From Porphyra umbilicalis (lineage: Eukaryota > Rhodophyta > Bangiophyceae > Bangiales > Bangiaceae): a stretch of 64,000 nt of DNA. This document shows positions 1 through 11,199 of the stretch, one piece after another. Under the pieces are notes generated by a model, which saw only the letters and a program-made list of their open reading frames with translations, did not search any database and was not told the origin of the DNA. Numbering within the stretch: the stretch's first letter is position 1; every line of letters begins with the position of its first letter. Position numbers and translations under genes: made by a program. Location of the stretch: the NCBI GenBank assembly GCA_002049455.2, contig KV918837.1, positions 62,001-126,000 on the forward strand. The letters run 5' to 3'.

Positions 1-45
1 GAGGTGCGCTCTCCCCCCCCCCCCCCCCCCACCCGCCTCCACCGC

Positions 46-3000
46 TCACGCCCCCCCCCCCCAACCGCAACGGCGTGGTAGCCCGCGCGGCGGCAGGTGC
101 GCAGGTGCGCGGCCAGCGCGGCGGCACTCCCAAACGGGCGCCCGCAGCACAACCACACCGCGTGCGCGGTCGTGGTGGCCAGGTGCGCGCCGACGCCCGC
201 GGGGCCGTCGCACGCCACCGCGCACGCGCCATAGGGGCACACGCCCGACCGCAACGCGCGGGCAATGGTGCGCGGCATCCGCGCTGGGGGGGGGGGGGGG
301 GGGGGGGGGGGGGTCCCCACCACCCCCACCCCCGCCGCCGCCGCCACCGCCCCCGCCGCCGCCGCCGCCGCTGCCGGCGTGGCGGGCGCGGCGGCGGGCG
401 CGTCGGCGGCGGCCGCCGCCGGCGCCGCCGCGCGGCCGCCCGGCGCCCCCCCTCGAGGGCGGCGAGCATCGCCCGCACCGCCGCGCGCACGGACACCCAC
501 ACCACCGGCGCGGCGGCGGCCGCTTGGAGGGCGCCCGCAATGGGCGGGGCGGGGGGGCGACGGGCGGGCACCCCGCCACCGCAGACGCTGCCGCGGCGGC
601 CGCGCAGCTGCCGACGGCGGGGCCGCCCGCGCGCCGTGCGGCGCGCGCGCGCCCCTGCCGCGCACCGTCGGCGGTCGACGGCGCGCCGCCGCCGCGCCGC
701 CTCGTCACCACACTCGGCGGCGGCGGCGGCGGGTGCGGGGGCGCCGCCCGCGGCGCCACCGCCGCGGCCACCGCCGCCGCCGCGGCGGCCGAGGCGGGGG
801 CCTCCCCCTCCGCGTCGGCCGCGGCGGCGGCCGCCGCCGCCAGCGTCGACCGCGCGTCGGCGAGCGCCGGGGGGTCGTCGCCCCCCCCCCCCCCCCCCCC
901 TCACCCGGCACCGCCGCCGCCTCGGCGCGCACGAGCGCCGCGGCGGCGGCGGCGACCGAGGGGGGGTCCGCCACGGGCGCGGGCGCCGCCGCCACGGCAG
1001 CGGCGGCCGCCGCCGCGTCAGCGTCAACGGCGGCCACAACACCCCGCGCGGCCGTGACGCGGCGGGCGGCCGCCGACGCGCGGGCGGCGGCGGCCGCCGC
1101 CGACGCGGCGCCGTCACCGCCCCCGACCGGCAAGGCGTGCACGGCAGCCGTCGCGGCGGCGGCGGCGGCGGTCGCAACGGCGAGGCGGGCGCCCGCCGCG
1201 GCGGCGGCGGCGGCGGCCACGTCGAGGGTCACCAACGCGCGCAGGCGGTCGGCGACCGCGCGCGCCGCGTCGGCACCGCCGCCGCCAGTCGCCGCCGCCG
1301 CGCCCGCCGCTGCGCCGTCGGCCGTCGCGTGGCGCGAGCGCGACTCGGCGGCACGGGGAGGAGCCGTGACGGGGACGCCGTCGCCGCCGCCACACGGCGG
1401 CGCCGACGCCGGTCGGGGGGCGCGCGGCGGTGGGGGCGGCGCGGCGGGCACCGGGCGGGGCGCGCCCGCCCACGCCGCCGCCTCGGCGGCAGACCACCCC
1501 GTGCCGTCTGCACGGGCAGGGGCGGTCAAGAGCGCCGCCGCATCCGCGGGGGGCCACAGGCGCACGGCGCGCGCGGCGGGCGCCCCTGCCGCCGCCGTCA
1601 CAGCGGCGGGCGGCGACACGGCGGCGGCGTCGCCGTCCAAAGCCCCGCCGTCGCGGGCGCCCGTCGCGCGCTGCGTCGGGCGCCACCCCAGCAGCAGGCG
1701 GGGCGCCCCCCCCCCACGGTGGCAGTCGGCGCCCCCACGACGCGCGGCGGGGCGTCGACGGCGGCGGCGCCGCCGCCCTTGCGCGCCCACGTCGGCGGCG
1801 GCGCCAAGGCCGCCGCCGACGCGCACCGGCAGACGGCTCGCGCAGCGCCGTCGGCGGCGGCTCGGTCGCCCCATCCGGCGGGCGGCGGCGCGCCTCCGCC
1901 CGACCGCCCCCGTCGACAGTCGAGCACCGCGGCGGTGAGGCGGCGCCAGCGGCCGGCGGCGGCGGCGGCCACCGCCGCCGTTGCCTCCCCGGCGGCGGCG
2001 GCCACGCGGACGGCCGGCGAGACGACGGTGCGGGGGGAGGAGGCGACGCTGCCGCCGCCGCCGTCTTGGTCGCCCCCGCCGCTGCCGCCGCCGCTGCCAG
2101 TGGTACTGTGGTCGCTGACGGCGCCAGCGCCGCCGTCGACACTGTCGGCCGCGTCATTGTCTGCGGCAGCAGCGAGCAGCCGCAGCGCGCCGGGCGCAGA
2201 CGCCACGCCCACCTCACTGCCGAGCGCCTCGGAGGAGAGGTCCGAGTAGGTGCGCGCGCGCGGCGGCAGGCCGTGGCGGTCGGCTGCGGTCGGCGGTGGC
2301 GCCGCGACGACGGCGGCGGCGCCGTTGACCAGGAGGGGGTGGGCGGCAATCCAGGCGGCGACCGCGTCGGGTGGTGCCGACTGCACGTCGGGCCCAGCCG
2401 GTGGGGCCGCCTCGGACGCCACCGACCGCTGCGGCGCGCGCCGGTCAGACGGTGCCGCCGCCCCGACGCTCGACGGCGACGGCGCGGCATTGGTTGACGC
2501 GGCCGCCCCCGAATCGACCGACGGGGGCAGCTGCCCGTCGACCGAGCGCGCCGGCTCCTCGTCGTCAGAGGGCGTCCACTCCTCGTCGCTCGACGGCGCC
2601 AGCTCCTCGGCGCTGGCCGCCGCCACCGTCGTGTCTTGCCGTCGTGCCGCCTCGGCGGCGCTCGATGGGGCCGACGCCTCGCCGCGCGACAGCGCCGACG
2701 CCGCACCCCACGACGACGCCACATCCGCGCCACTGGCAGAGGCCACCTCCTCCCCACTCGACGTTGCCAACGCCTCGTCCATCGACGACGTCAGCTCCTC
2801 CTCGGCCGCCGACGGCGCTTCGACCCGGGCCGCCGACACCGCGGTGACCACTGGTGCCGGCACCGCCTTCGTCCCCCCCCGCCGCCCCGACGGCTCGGAC
2901 GGGGGCGGCGAGTGCCACGCCGCCGCCACGTCTGGCGGCGCGCCGACGCACGGCGCCCCCTCCTGGGGGGGCGACGCACACCCACACGCCCCCCCCGCCC

Positions 3001-6000
3001 CCTCCACCGTATCCCCACACGCCCAACACCAGCGCGTGCCGCACGCGTCGTGGCGCGCGCGGCGGCACGCGCCGACGGGCGCCTCGACGAGCGCCCCACA
3101 GCCGGGGCACGAGCGCCACCCGCAGCGGCGGGCGAGAGCCGACAGGGAGCGACGGTGCACCGCCTCGTCGGCGGCGGGGCCGGGCGGGTGTGCCGCCCGC
3201 GGGCTGCCACTGCCGTCGGACCACCCGCCGTCGGTGGGGGCGCCGACGGGCGGCACGGGCGGGCGGCGGCAGCCGCGCCCGGGGTGGCCCCCCGCCCGAC
3301 ACCGCACGCACGTGGCGACCGCGCAGGCGGGGCACACGACGCGGTAGGCGGCGGCCGCCGCCGCCGCCGCGCCCGTCACCGTGTCTTGGATGGCGGCGGC
3401 GACGGGGTCCCCGGTCGCCGCGTCTGCCGAGCCGGCCGGCCACGCCACACCCGCGTCCTCCGCGACGGTAGCCACCGCGTCGGCGACCGCGTCGGCGTCG
3501 GGGGCCCACGGGGGGGGCACAAACGCAAAGCGGTTGCCGCACCGCGCATTGGAGCACCACGCCAGGGACGCCCCGAGCGTGGCCGTCACGTGCAGCTCGT
3601 CGAGCCGGTCGGCGGCACGGTCGGCCGCGCGCTTGTCGCCGCCGTCCCCCCCCCCGGCGTCGCCGCCGCCGCCGCTGCTCGCGACGAGCAGCGCCGCGCA
3701 CACGGCATAAGGCAAGGGCACCCCGCAGCCAAATGCGGCGCACGGGACGGGGTAGTCCATCACGTCGAGCCGCGCCCGCACGTGGTCGGCGAGGCAGGGC
3801 GTGCAGTAGGTGTGGCCACAACCATCCCCGCCACAGGCCGTCATGGCCGCTGCCGGCACATCTTCGAGGCAAATACCGCAGGCGACTACGGCTGCCACCG
3901 CCGCCGGCGCTGCCGACGGCGCCCCGGTCGACGGCGCCGGCGGCACATCTGCCGCTGCCGGTGCCGCAACAGCCTCGCCCCACGACAGCCGACGCCGCAG
4001 CATTGTCGCCGGCGGCGGCGCCGGCGGCGACGCGGGGCACGCGAGCAGCGTTCGGGGCGGTGCGGGCAACCCGTCTGACGACGCGGCGCGCGGGGAGGGC
4101 GGCGAGCGGGGGGACGCCCTTCCCCCGACCGGTAGCGGCGGCTGCGCGGTCACTGGGGAAGAGCGCGCCATGCCCGACGGGGGGAAGAGCGAGAGCCGGT
4201 CCCCCAAAGCCCTGCGCGGCGGCGGCGCGGCGCGCCCGACCGACGGTGGAACGGCGGGCGTGTCGGCTGCGACCAAAGGAGACGACGGCGACGCTGGCAA
4301 CGCCGGCGGTGCCAGCCCCCCCTGCTCAACGCGCCGCGCGGCTGTCACGGGCGAGGCGGTCAGCTCGGCCGCCGCCGCCACGGAGGGCACGCGCCCGCCC
4401 GCCCACCACAGCGCCCCGGCGGGCGACCATGTCGACGGCGGCCGCGGTGGCGGCGGCGGGGGCGGCGACGGGCCTCCCTGATGGAGAAAGGCCCGTCGCG
4501 TTACGGGCGGCGTCACGGGCAGCGTCGTCGCAGCCGCACCGGGCGGAGCATCCCCCCACAACAACGGCGGGCCGCTCGTCGCGGTTGGGGACGCACCGCG
4601 CCCACCACCGGGTGCACGCTCCCGCATTGTGGCGCCCGCCGTCGGCGGCGGCGGCGGCGGGGCCGTGACCACCCCCGCCGCCTCGGCGGGAGGCAACCCA
4701 GACGCACACAAGGCTGCCGCGCACGACAGCGACGGCGGCGCCACGCCCGTCGGCGTCCGATACTCGGGCGTCGACGGTGGGCTTGGCGACGCGTCGCCGG
4801 CGGTCACCCGCGGCAGCGGCGGCGGCGGCGGAGCGGGGGAGGGCGGTAGTGGGACGCGCGCCGCCGCGGGGCGGGCGGGTGCCATCCCCGCCCGCGTGCG
4901 GCGTGTGGGGGTGGCGGCGCCGGGCGTGCCGCCGGCAGCCACCGCCGCGTCCGTTGTCGACGGCCGCCGCAACGGCGGCGCCAGTGGCGACAGCGGTAGC
5001 GGCAAGAGGGACGGGGCCAAGCGTCGGGTCGGCTCATCGGCTCGCCGCCCGCCCGACGGCGACACTGCGGCCGTCACGGTGGCGCAACCAGAGGGCGCGG
5101 TCGCACCGCCCGCTGCCAGAGGCAACGAGAGAGCAACTCGGGACCCCGCGTTGGCCGCCGCCGCCAACGGTGCTGGCGACGGTGGTCGCGACCGGCGGCG
5201 CGCCCCCACCCCCCGCAGGCAGTGGGGCTGCGTGGCGGCCGCCGCGGCGCGCCGCTGCGCCGCCCCCGTCCGCCGTGCGCGCGCCGACCGGCGCGGGGCG
5301 GGCGTCGCCGCGCCCGCGGCCGCCGCCACACGCTCTGCGGGGGTGGCGGCCCGCGCCACGCACCGGCCGCCGCCGTCGCCGCGCCCGTTACCACAGCCGC
5401 CGGCCGCCGGCGCGGCGGCCGCGGTGCCGACGGCGGGGGGGGGACCCGCCGTGCGGCAGCGGCGGAGCAGCGACCCGCCGTCGCCCGCGGGTGTCGGTGG
5501 GGGCGCGCCGTCCCAGCTGGCCGCCCGCCGCCGCGCGGTGCGGGTGGCGGCGGGGCGGTCCGCCGCACCCCGACCGCTGCCGCCAGAGCCTGCTGGTGCG
5601 GCGGGCACCGCGGGCGTTGGCCGCCCCGCGAGGGGGGGAGGGTGCCCCGCGCCGCCGGCGCCGACGCCTCGCGCGTCGTGGCCGCCGTCGGCGAGCGGGC
5701 GGCGGCGTCGACGTTGGCGGGTCGACTGCCAGCCGCTGCCGCCACACCGTCGCTGCCGCTGCGGCAGCCGTATCCCGTCGTGTGGGGTGCGGGCGTCACG
5801 GTGGCAGCCGTGGCGCCGCTGCCGCCCGGCGCGAGTGCCGCGCGCGGCACACGGTCCGCGACGACGACGCCGTTGTGCAGGGTGCACCCGCCCTCCGCCC
5901 CAGCCTCGCATACCGATCTGTCCGCCGCTGCTCCGCGGGCGTCCTCGTCTTTGGCCGCCCTCTCCCCGTTGAGGAGCACCACGGCCGTTTCCCCAGCGTC

Positions 6001-7085
6001 GTCTGCCAACAATAGATCGGGCCCGACGCTGGGGCTCCCGCCGACCGATGCGGCAGTCCTTGCCCAGAGCACCGCGCCGTCGGGCACCGCGTCGGCGATA
6101 GTGCCCTCGGCAACCAGCGCGTCGACCGCGGCGGGCGTGGGCGCAGCCTCCGCCTCGGCCGCCGCCACCACGACCACGCCGCAACCAGAGGCAGACGCGG
6201 TGGTGGGTGCGGCAGGAGTGCTGTCATCGCCAGCGTCGTCCGTAGCGCCCGAAACGGCAACCACATTGGTGGAGGACAGAGAGTCTTCGGCTCTAGCATC
6301 AACGTCGGCGGCGACCGCGTCGGTCATACAGTTGGCGTCGCCGCCGGCGACACCGTTGACGCCGTCGGCGTGGCATGGCGTGACGGCAGACGGCGCGGCG
6401 GCGGGAACGCCGACGACGGCACCTAGGGTGTCCACGCCGCGCTCCTGGGCGGCGGACAGCCCCGTGCCGCTATGGAGCGGCCCGTCGGCGCCCGCGGCCG
6501 CCGCGGCCGCCGCCTCGACGGCATTGACAGCGACGCCGTCACGGCGCACTTGCGCGACGGCCGCCCCCACTGCGCGCCCGTCGTCGGCTGCAGATGCATC
6601 GATGGTGGGGCCACCCGCGTCCACGCCGCGCTCGCGGGCGGCGGCCACAGGTGGCGGTGGCGCCCCAGTGCCGACATTGGGGGCAGCGCGGGTCGGCGGC
6701 CGGCGGCCGCCGCCGCACGACGCCACCGCGCCCGACCGCAGCGGGATCACCACAAGCCCGTCGACGGCGGCAGCGTCACCGCCGTCGCCGCCGCCGCGCG
6801 GCACGCCGCCGACGGCCGTGACGGCGGTGCCCCCCCCGCCCCGGGCACCGCCCGATCATCGGCGACCGCCGGCAAAGACGTTGCGGCCACGGCCGCCACC
6901 CGTCGCGGCGGGGCACGCGGCCGCCCCCGGTCGGCGGCCTTGGCCGCCACCGCCTCCCCCGTGCGTGCGAGGTCCGCCTCCCACGCGGCCCAGCGGGCGA
7001 CGGCCACGCCCGCCGCCGCCGCCGCCGCGGCGGGCGCCGAGAGGAGGAGGGGGATATGGATCGATGCGAGCGCCTCGAGGAACAT
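46..7085 (-). CDS. Giant RBR-type E3 ubiquitin ligase-like protein with N-terminal membrane segment and C-terminal zinc fingers; frame broken at homopolymers
   Basis: The start at 7085 (context CTCCACC-ATG) gives MFLEALASIHIPLLL, a hydrophobic segment of about 24 residues, then Ala/Pro/Gly-rich sequence. An RBR module follows at 3880-2971 and paired zinc fingers near 245-80. The longest unbroken frame is 6184-1598. Neighbouring frames join if one base is added at C8 6830-6837, G7 5632-5638, C10 1706-1715, C20 881-900, G7 551-557, C7 446-452 and C12 51-62. The gene then measures 7047 bases, exactly 2349 codons ending in TGA at 48-46. RBR ligases take ubiquitin from an E2 onto a RING2 cysteine and pass it to a substrate; a membrane anchor would place this one on a membrane. 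The low-complexity linkers are much longer than usual for the family. The joining is inference. The part before about 900 could be a separate gene, but no stop separates it in the joined frame. Confidence 0.68.
80..245 (-). other. Paired zinc-finger segment (C2H2 plus C2HC-like)
   Basis: On the minus strand the frame after the 28-base G run (286-313) reads RSGVCPYGACAVAC and continues. The first finger fits C-x4-C-x12-H-x6-H. The second has CCGRPF with the core F-x5-L-x2-H-x3-C typical of a C2H2/C2HC finger, although the first Cys of its C-x2-C pair appears replaced by Trp. It sits at the C-terminal end of the joined RBR reading frame. It could belong to that protein or to a separate gene cut by the window edge. 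Nucleic-acid or protein binding is possible; no target is inferred. Confidence 0.5.
2971..3880 (-). other. RING1-IBR-RING2 (RBR) domain
   Basis: All three zinc-binding parts lie in one unbroken frame. RING1 begins CGIC at 3880 and fits C-x2-C-x16-C-x-H-x2-C-x2-C-x17-C-x4-C. The IBR has CSNARC, then after a long Asp/Ala-rich insertion CPAC, CVRC, an H and a final C. RING2 has CPGCGALVEAPVGAC, then further cysteines and WCWAC. By comparison with Parkin and HHARI, the cysteine in VGAC is the expected ubiquitin-accepting residue. The spacing after it (seven residues to the next Cys, against four in Parkin) is unusual, and the nearby His is displaced. The inserted stretch between the first and second Cys pairs of the IBR is also long. 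Confidence 0.85.
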
Positions 7086-7130
7086 GGTGGAGGAGAGGGC
7101 AGGGGGGGGGGGTGGGGGCCAGACGCTCGA
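7086..7130 (-). promoter_or_regulatory. Pyrimidine-rich leader with C11 run before the RBR gene start
   Basis: Read on the minus strand, the 45 bases before the ATG at 7085 are nearly all C and T. They include an 11-base C run (7102-7112) ending 16 nt before the start, and a CTCCACC start context. Similar C-runs precede the other two host genes in this window. No TATA-like box was found close upstream. Confidence 0.45.
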
Positions 7131-9540
7131 TAGGGGGGATGCCGTCAGGAAGGGTGGGTGTGCGTGGAAGGGGGGGGTGGATTGACTGCCGCCGGGGCTG
7201 TGACGCGGGTTGCGGCCGCGGTGATCGGTCGCCTTGACGCTGGTGCGCGCCACTTAAGTGTGTCGACGGTCGGCGGGGGCCGCGTCGTCGCGCCGGGGGG
7301 GGCGGACGCCCCGCGGCGGGCGGGCGAGCGCGTCCATGGTGTCGCCGATCGGGGGGTGGGGCAAAGGGGCCCCCGCCGCAGGGCGTCGCCGCCGGCCACC
7401 GGCAGAGGGACAGGCACCGACTTGGAAACGGCGGCCGGCAGCGGCCAGCTGGCAGAGCGTGGCGGTCGCCCGTCGAGTGCCCGCTGGCGCGCAACGGCGG
7501 CCGGTCGGGGTGGGGGAGCGCCGCCGCAACGACCGAGCGGCGACGCGGGCCGCCGCTCGACGGAGACGCCAACGGCCGCGGCCCTTGGGGCGTCGACTGA
7601 CGGGGCGAGGATCCAGTGCCACTTTCAACATGTGACGCTGCTGTGCATTGAGATTCCGATGTGATGCATCGGAGTTGACCGGCAGTGCCACGTGGTGGAC
7701 ATGTTTTCAAGCGCACGGGTGCGCTGCTCGTGGCCGTGGCGCTACTCCTCGCCTACTGGCGCGGCAATTCCCTCTGCCACGCACCGCCGCGGCGGGTCGT
7801 ACCCCTCTGCTGCGGCGGGTCGTACTCCTCTGCCGCGGCGGGTCGTACCCCTCTGCCGCGGCGGGTCGTACCCCTCTGCCGCGGCGGGTCGTACCCCTCT
7901 GCCGCGGCGGGTCGTACCCCTCTGCCGCGGCGGGCGGGGCCGGTCGCCGCAGTGGCGCCAGTCACGCGCCTGCCCCGCTGTGCCGGGACATCCCCTCCGT
8001 CAGCTGGCGCGCGCGGCGGGGCACGGCGGCGTGCGCCCATCGGCCGGGGGCGGTCTCGCGGGCCGCGGAGTGCGGCGCGTGCCGATCTCTGGGGTGGCGG
8101 TGGCAGTTGCCCGCCGCCGTGGAGGGGAGGGCCAACGGCCCGTAGGCGGCCAGTCCCGGGTGGCACCGTCTGTGGGCGGCCACAACCGCACCGCACGAGG
8201 CGCTCCCCGTCACGGAGCGCGCCCGCTCCCCGTCACGGAGCTCCCCGTCACGGAGCGCGCTCCCCACCTGTGGTGCCCTGTTGCGTTCCGTTTCGGGAGG
8301 CCGACGGGCCGAGGCGAGCGGCTGGGCATCAGGCACCGTCGGCCCGACTGGGACTACCTGGGCGGACCACCAACAGCTCCCTATTGCAGAGCGGACGATG
8401 CTGCCGCCCAGGTCCTGCCCCGTGATGATCCCGCGTGCACGCTCCCGCGGACGCGTCACGCTGCCGATGTTGCCAATGCTGCCACTCCCGGTGCTGCCCG
8501 CGGGTCCGCCAGGCGGCGGGGTGGCCACGGACGGTGTACGCAGTGCGGAGGGCGCGTTGAGCATGTGCTGCAGGAACTGCCCGCATTGGGTTCACGTCCC
8601 GCCGCGGTTGCAACGGAGCGGCCGTGGTACGTTCGGCTGGCCATACCCTTGCCGACACGGCGTGCTCGGCGCTGCAGCGGTCATCTGCGCCTCTGCGGCG
8701 GCGGGTTGGGTTTCAAAGGGGTCGGCGGCGGCGACGCGCCGTAGCCGCCGTCGATGACGGCCCCCCCCGCATGACGCTGCGGTGTGTCGGAAGCGCAGCG
8801 TACGCGCAGCGCAGAGTGCCTCGTACCGGCGGCGGACGCGCAGGGTGGCGCCCCTCGGGCCGCCACCACGGCTGGGGTGCGCACGGCTGCGGCGCCCGCG
8901 GCGGTGCCATGGGCGGGACCCGCCGCCGCGCGCGCGCGCGCGCCGCAACCCCGATGCGCGCCGTGGCGGGCGTCGGCACCGCCCCTCTGCCGTCGGTGCC
9001 AGCGGCGCGACCGGCAGTGCCACCGGCCGGCCGCCGCCGCCGCCGCCGCCGTCGGCCACCGCTGTGCCACGCGCCGTTGTGGCACGCCGCACGGCGCGTC
9101 TGCCGGCGCGCCGGCGGTGCGGCGGGCGGCGCGTCGCCGACGCACCAAGCGCGCTGGGCAGCGTGGGGCGACGCGCGTGCCTCTGCGAGAAGGACAATAA
9201 AAAAAAAGAAAAAAAGGGCAATGGTGGAGAGAAGGGCGCCGCACCGTGCTCCGTGTGGAGCGCGAGCGTCCATCCTTTTCCGTCGACGCGCACGGGCCGT
9301 GGTTGTTTCCCACGGTTCCGTACGGCGAAAGGGACGCGCTCCCCGCCAATAAGCGTGCGGGGGGGGGGGGCCCGCCGGCGCGCCCGCGGCCGGGGTGGTC
9401 GCGCGCCGGGTCACCCGTCACGGCCGACCGCTTCCGCCCGGCGTGCCACCCGCGGCTGCTGGCGGCCGAGGCGGGCCTGCGCCGCCGCGGCGCCGCCGCC
9501 GCGGTGCCGCAGTGTCACCGCTCCCCGCGGCGATATTGTA
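7131..9540. other. Intergenic region between the divergent RBR and NDRG genes; no gene recognised
   Basis: This 2.4-kb GC-rich stretch holds many short open frames on both strands, none with a recognisable domain or continuing across a neighbour. It contains a 23-bp tandem repeat (7789-7940) and three direct copies of ctccccgtcacggag near 8202, 8224 and 8239. An A-rich tract with aataaa lies near 9195-9215. That tract read on the minus strand gives a phenylalanine run that mimics a signal peptide. The region should contain the promoters of both flanking genes. Confidence 0.5.
7789..7940. repeat. 23-bp tandem repeat, about 6.5 copies
   Basis: The unit begins gcggcgggtcgtacccctct and recurs at 7789, 7812, 7835, 7858, 7881, 7904 and (degenerate) 7927, always 23 bp apart. 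The first copies carry substitutions (tgctgc, actcct). The last three full copies are identical, as expected for recent slippage or unequal exchange. Because 23 is not a multiple of three, the array does not encode a repeated peptide. Confidence 0.9.
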
Positions 9541-9547
9541 GCGGCGG

Positions 9548-9553
9548 TATAAA
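9548..9553 (+). promoter_or_regulatory. TATA-like box upstream of the NDRG-family gene
   Basis: A TATAAA lies in otherwise GC-rich DNA, 288 bp before the ATG at 9841, on the correct strand and side of the gene. The intervening sequence becomes increasingly pyrimidine-rich and would form a leader of about 250 nt. No other TATA-like site lies nearer. No transcription start was measured. Confidence 0.4.
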
Positions 9554-9658
9554 CGCAGTCCGTCGCGCCCCTCCCCGCGTCGCTCTTGTAACGCTGCCCG
9601 CCACGCGTCCGTGGCCCCTGTCTCCCGCCCTGTTGATCCGCCAGCTGTGCGCTCTCCC

Positions 9659-9840
9659 CTTGCTGCCGTCTGGCCCCCCCCCTGTCTTGACATCCCTTCC
9701 CCCCGTCTTTGCCACCGCCAACGCCACTACCTCACCTCCTTCCCGCCTCCCCCCTCCCGCGTCCCTCTCCCCTCCCTTTCCCCCTTCTCCCCCCCCCCTC
9801 CTACCCCCCCCCCCACCCCCCCCCCCCCCCGTCCACCACC
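9659..9840 (+). promoter_or_regulatory. Polypyrimidine leader of the NDRG-family gene, ending in C15
   Basis: About 180 bases almost wholly of C and T precede the start. They contain long C-runs: C10 near 9789-9798, C11 at 9804-9814 and C15 at 9816-9830. The last run ends 10 nt before the ATG, followed by gtccaccacc. The same frame remains open upstream and would add 44 Pro/Leu-rich residues from an ATG at 9709. The start at 9841 was preferred because of its Kozak context and because family similarity begins after it. Confidence 0.55.
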
Positions 9841-10830
9841 ATGATGACGGCGACGCCCGCGGTGGACGACGACCTCGACATCCTCGTCGAAGCCGCCCCC
9901 CGCTCCCTGCCCCTCACCCGCCCCGGCGACACGGTGACCGTCTCCCACACGGAGCACCTGCGCGTCACCCACATCCACCCCGCGGCGGCGGGCACGCGCA
10001 CCTACCCCTTTGCGGTGCTGACGCTCCACGATATGGGCCTCAACGCCGCGTCGGCCTTTTCCACCCTCTTTGCCGTCTCCTCCGCGTCGACGCCATCGTC
10101 GGCGCTCCACGCGGCCGACGTGTACCACGTGGACGTGCTCGGCGCCCAAGACGACGCGCCGCCCATCCCCGCGTCGGACCCGTGGGTGTCCCTGACCGAC
10201 CTCGGGGCGGAGGTGGCGGCGCTCGCCGCCTCCCTCCGGGCGTCCACCCCGGGCCTGCGCCGGTTTGTGTTGGTCGCGTCGGGCTCGGGGTGCCACATTG
10301 CCGTCGAGGCGGCGCTGACGCTGCGCTCCGCGGTGGCGGGCATGATCCTCTTTTCGCCCGTCCTCACCGGCGCCGGCGCCGCCGACGGGGTGCGCGAGCG
10401 CCTCTCCGCCCTCGGCGGGTGGAACGGCACGGGGGAGGGCGCCAAGGGCGGGTGGTTGGCGCGGTGGCTCTCCCCCGACGCGGCGGCCGCCAACGTGGAG
10501 CTGGCGGCCAAGTACGCGGACGCGCTCGACCGGGTGTGTGGGGCCAACGTCGGGCGGTACGTGTGGGCGGATGCGCGGCGGCGGGATGTCGGCGCCGCGC
10601 TGGCGGCGGCGCCCCGGGGCTCCGTCGGCGGGCGGGTGTTGTTGTTTGGGGGGCGCGCCGCGACGGGCGTCGGCGCGTACGCGGCGGTTGTGGAGGGGCT
10701 CGCCGCGTGGCCGCCGGGCGCCGCGTCGTTGATTGGGGTGGAGGGCGCGGGGGCGGCGGTTGTGGAGGAGGCGCCCCACGAGGTCGTCGAGGCGGTGCGG
10801 CTCTTCTTTATGGGGCTCGGCTGCGTCTAG
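9841..10830 (+). CDS. NDRG-family (N-myc downstream-regulated) alpha/beta-hydrolase-fold protein
   Basis: A single uninterrupted frame of 329 codons starts ATG-ATG in a ccaccacc context and ends with TAG. It shows the NDR landmarks in order: an early LTLHDMGLN block (LTYHDVGLN in animal NDRGs), the HVDVLGAQDDAPP block (HVDAPGQEEGA) around residue 95, and VLVASGSGCHIAVEAAL at the nucleophile elbow. At the elbow a Gly replaces the catalytic Ser, as known for NDR proteins. Length fits the family (about 320-390 aa). NDRG proteins are thought to be non-enzymatic and linked to stress, vesicle or lipid functions; no precise role can be read here. The longest homopolymer in the gene is six bases, and unlike its two neighbours it has no frame break. 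It is convergent with the Hint gene. Confidence 0.82.
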   Translation: MMTATPAVDDDLDILVEAAPRSLPLTRPGDTVTVSHTEHLRVTHIHPAAAGTRTYPFAVLTLHDMGLNAASAFSTLFAVSSASTPSSALHAADVYHVDVLGAQDDAPPIPASDPWVSLTDLGAEVAALAASLRASTPGLRRFVLVASGSGCHIAVEAALTLRSAVAGMILFSPVLTGAGAADGVRERLSALGGWNGTGEGAKGGWLARWLSPDAAAANVELAAKYADALDRVCGANVGRYVWADARRRDVGAALAAAPRGSVGGRVLLFGGRAATGVGAYAAVVEGLAAWPPGAASLIGVEGAGAAVVEEAPHEVVEAVRLFFMGLGCV

Positions 10831-10851
10831 GGGGGGGGGGGGGGGGGGGGG
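10831..10851 (+). other. G21 run directly after the NDRG stop codon
   Basis: A 21-base G run follows the TAG with no intervening base, so it would be the first part of the 3' untranslated region. The leader of the same gene carries C15, which is complementary. The true length may differ, because homopolymers in this assembly appear under-called. Confidence 0.7.
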
Positions 10852-11199
10852 AGAAGGGAGAGGTGTGAGTGTGCGCGACGGGGCCAGCTGCGTGCGCGTG
10901 TGGCGGCCTGTCGTCGACGTGCGCGTCGGTGCCTGCACATTTGCGCGCGCGCGTTGCGTGTGTGGGTCTCTTTGGGTCTTTTTTTCGCATGACTGGCTGC
11001 CTGGGTGTCGCCCCTGCCCCCCGCGCTGCGGTGCCGCCCACGTCGGCACGGGGCGCGCCCCCCCCCGCCTCCACCAGCGGCGCGTCGGCGGGCGGCTCGA
11101 CGCCGCCCTGGCGCCGTCGACAAGACTAAAAGTGAAATGGGCGCCGCGACCCCGCTCTGCGCGTCAGCCTCCCCCCCCGCCCACCCCCCCCCCGCCCCC
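10852..11199. other. Convergent intergenic region between NDRG and Hint genes
   Basis: This 350-bp region lies tail to tail between two genes and should hold both 3' ends. It has a T7 tract near 10979 and, near 11160-11199, C-runs that read as G-runs (G5, G10, G3, G8) immediately after the Hint stop on the minus strand. No AATAAA was found on either strand. No gene was seen. Confidence 0.5.

Noticed and set aside
75-2249. Long plus-strand frames over the RBR gene
   Set aside because: Stops are scarce in DNA this GC-rich. These frames are Arg/Ala-rich shadows without domains, while the minus strand carries the RBR and zinc-finger motifs.
8713-9414. Minus-strand frame with a signal-peptide-like LLSTIALFFFFFIVLL segment
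   Set aside because: The hydrophobic part is just the A-rich tract at 9,195-9,215 read as phenylalanine. Flanking sequence is low complexity and the frame has no recognisable domain.
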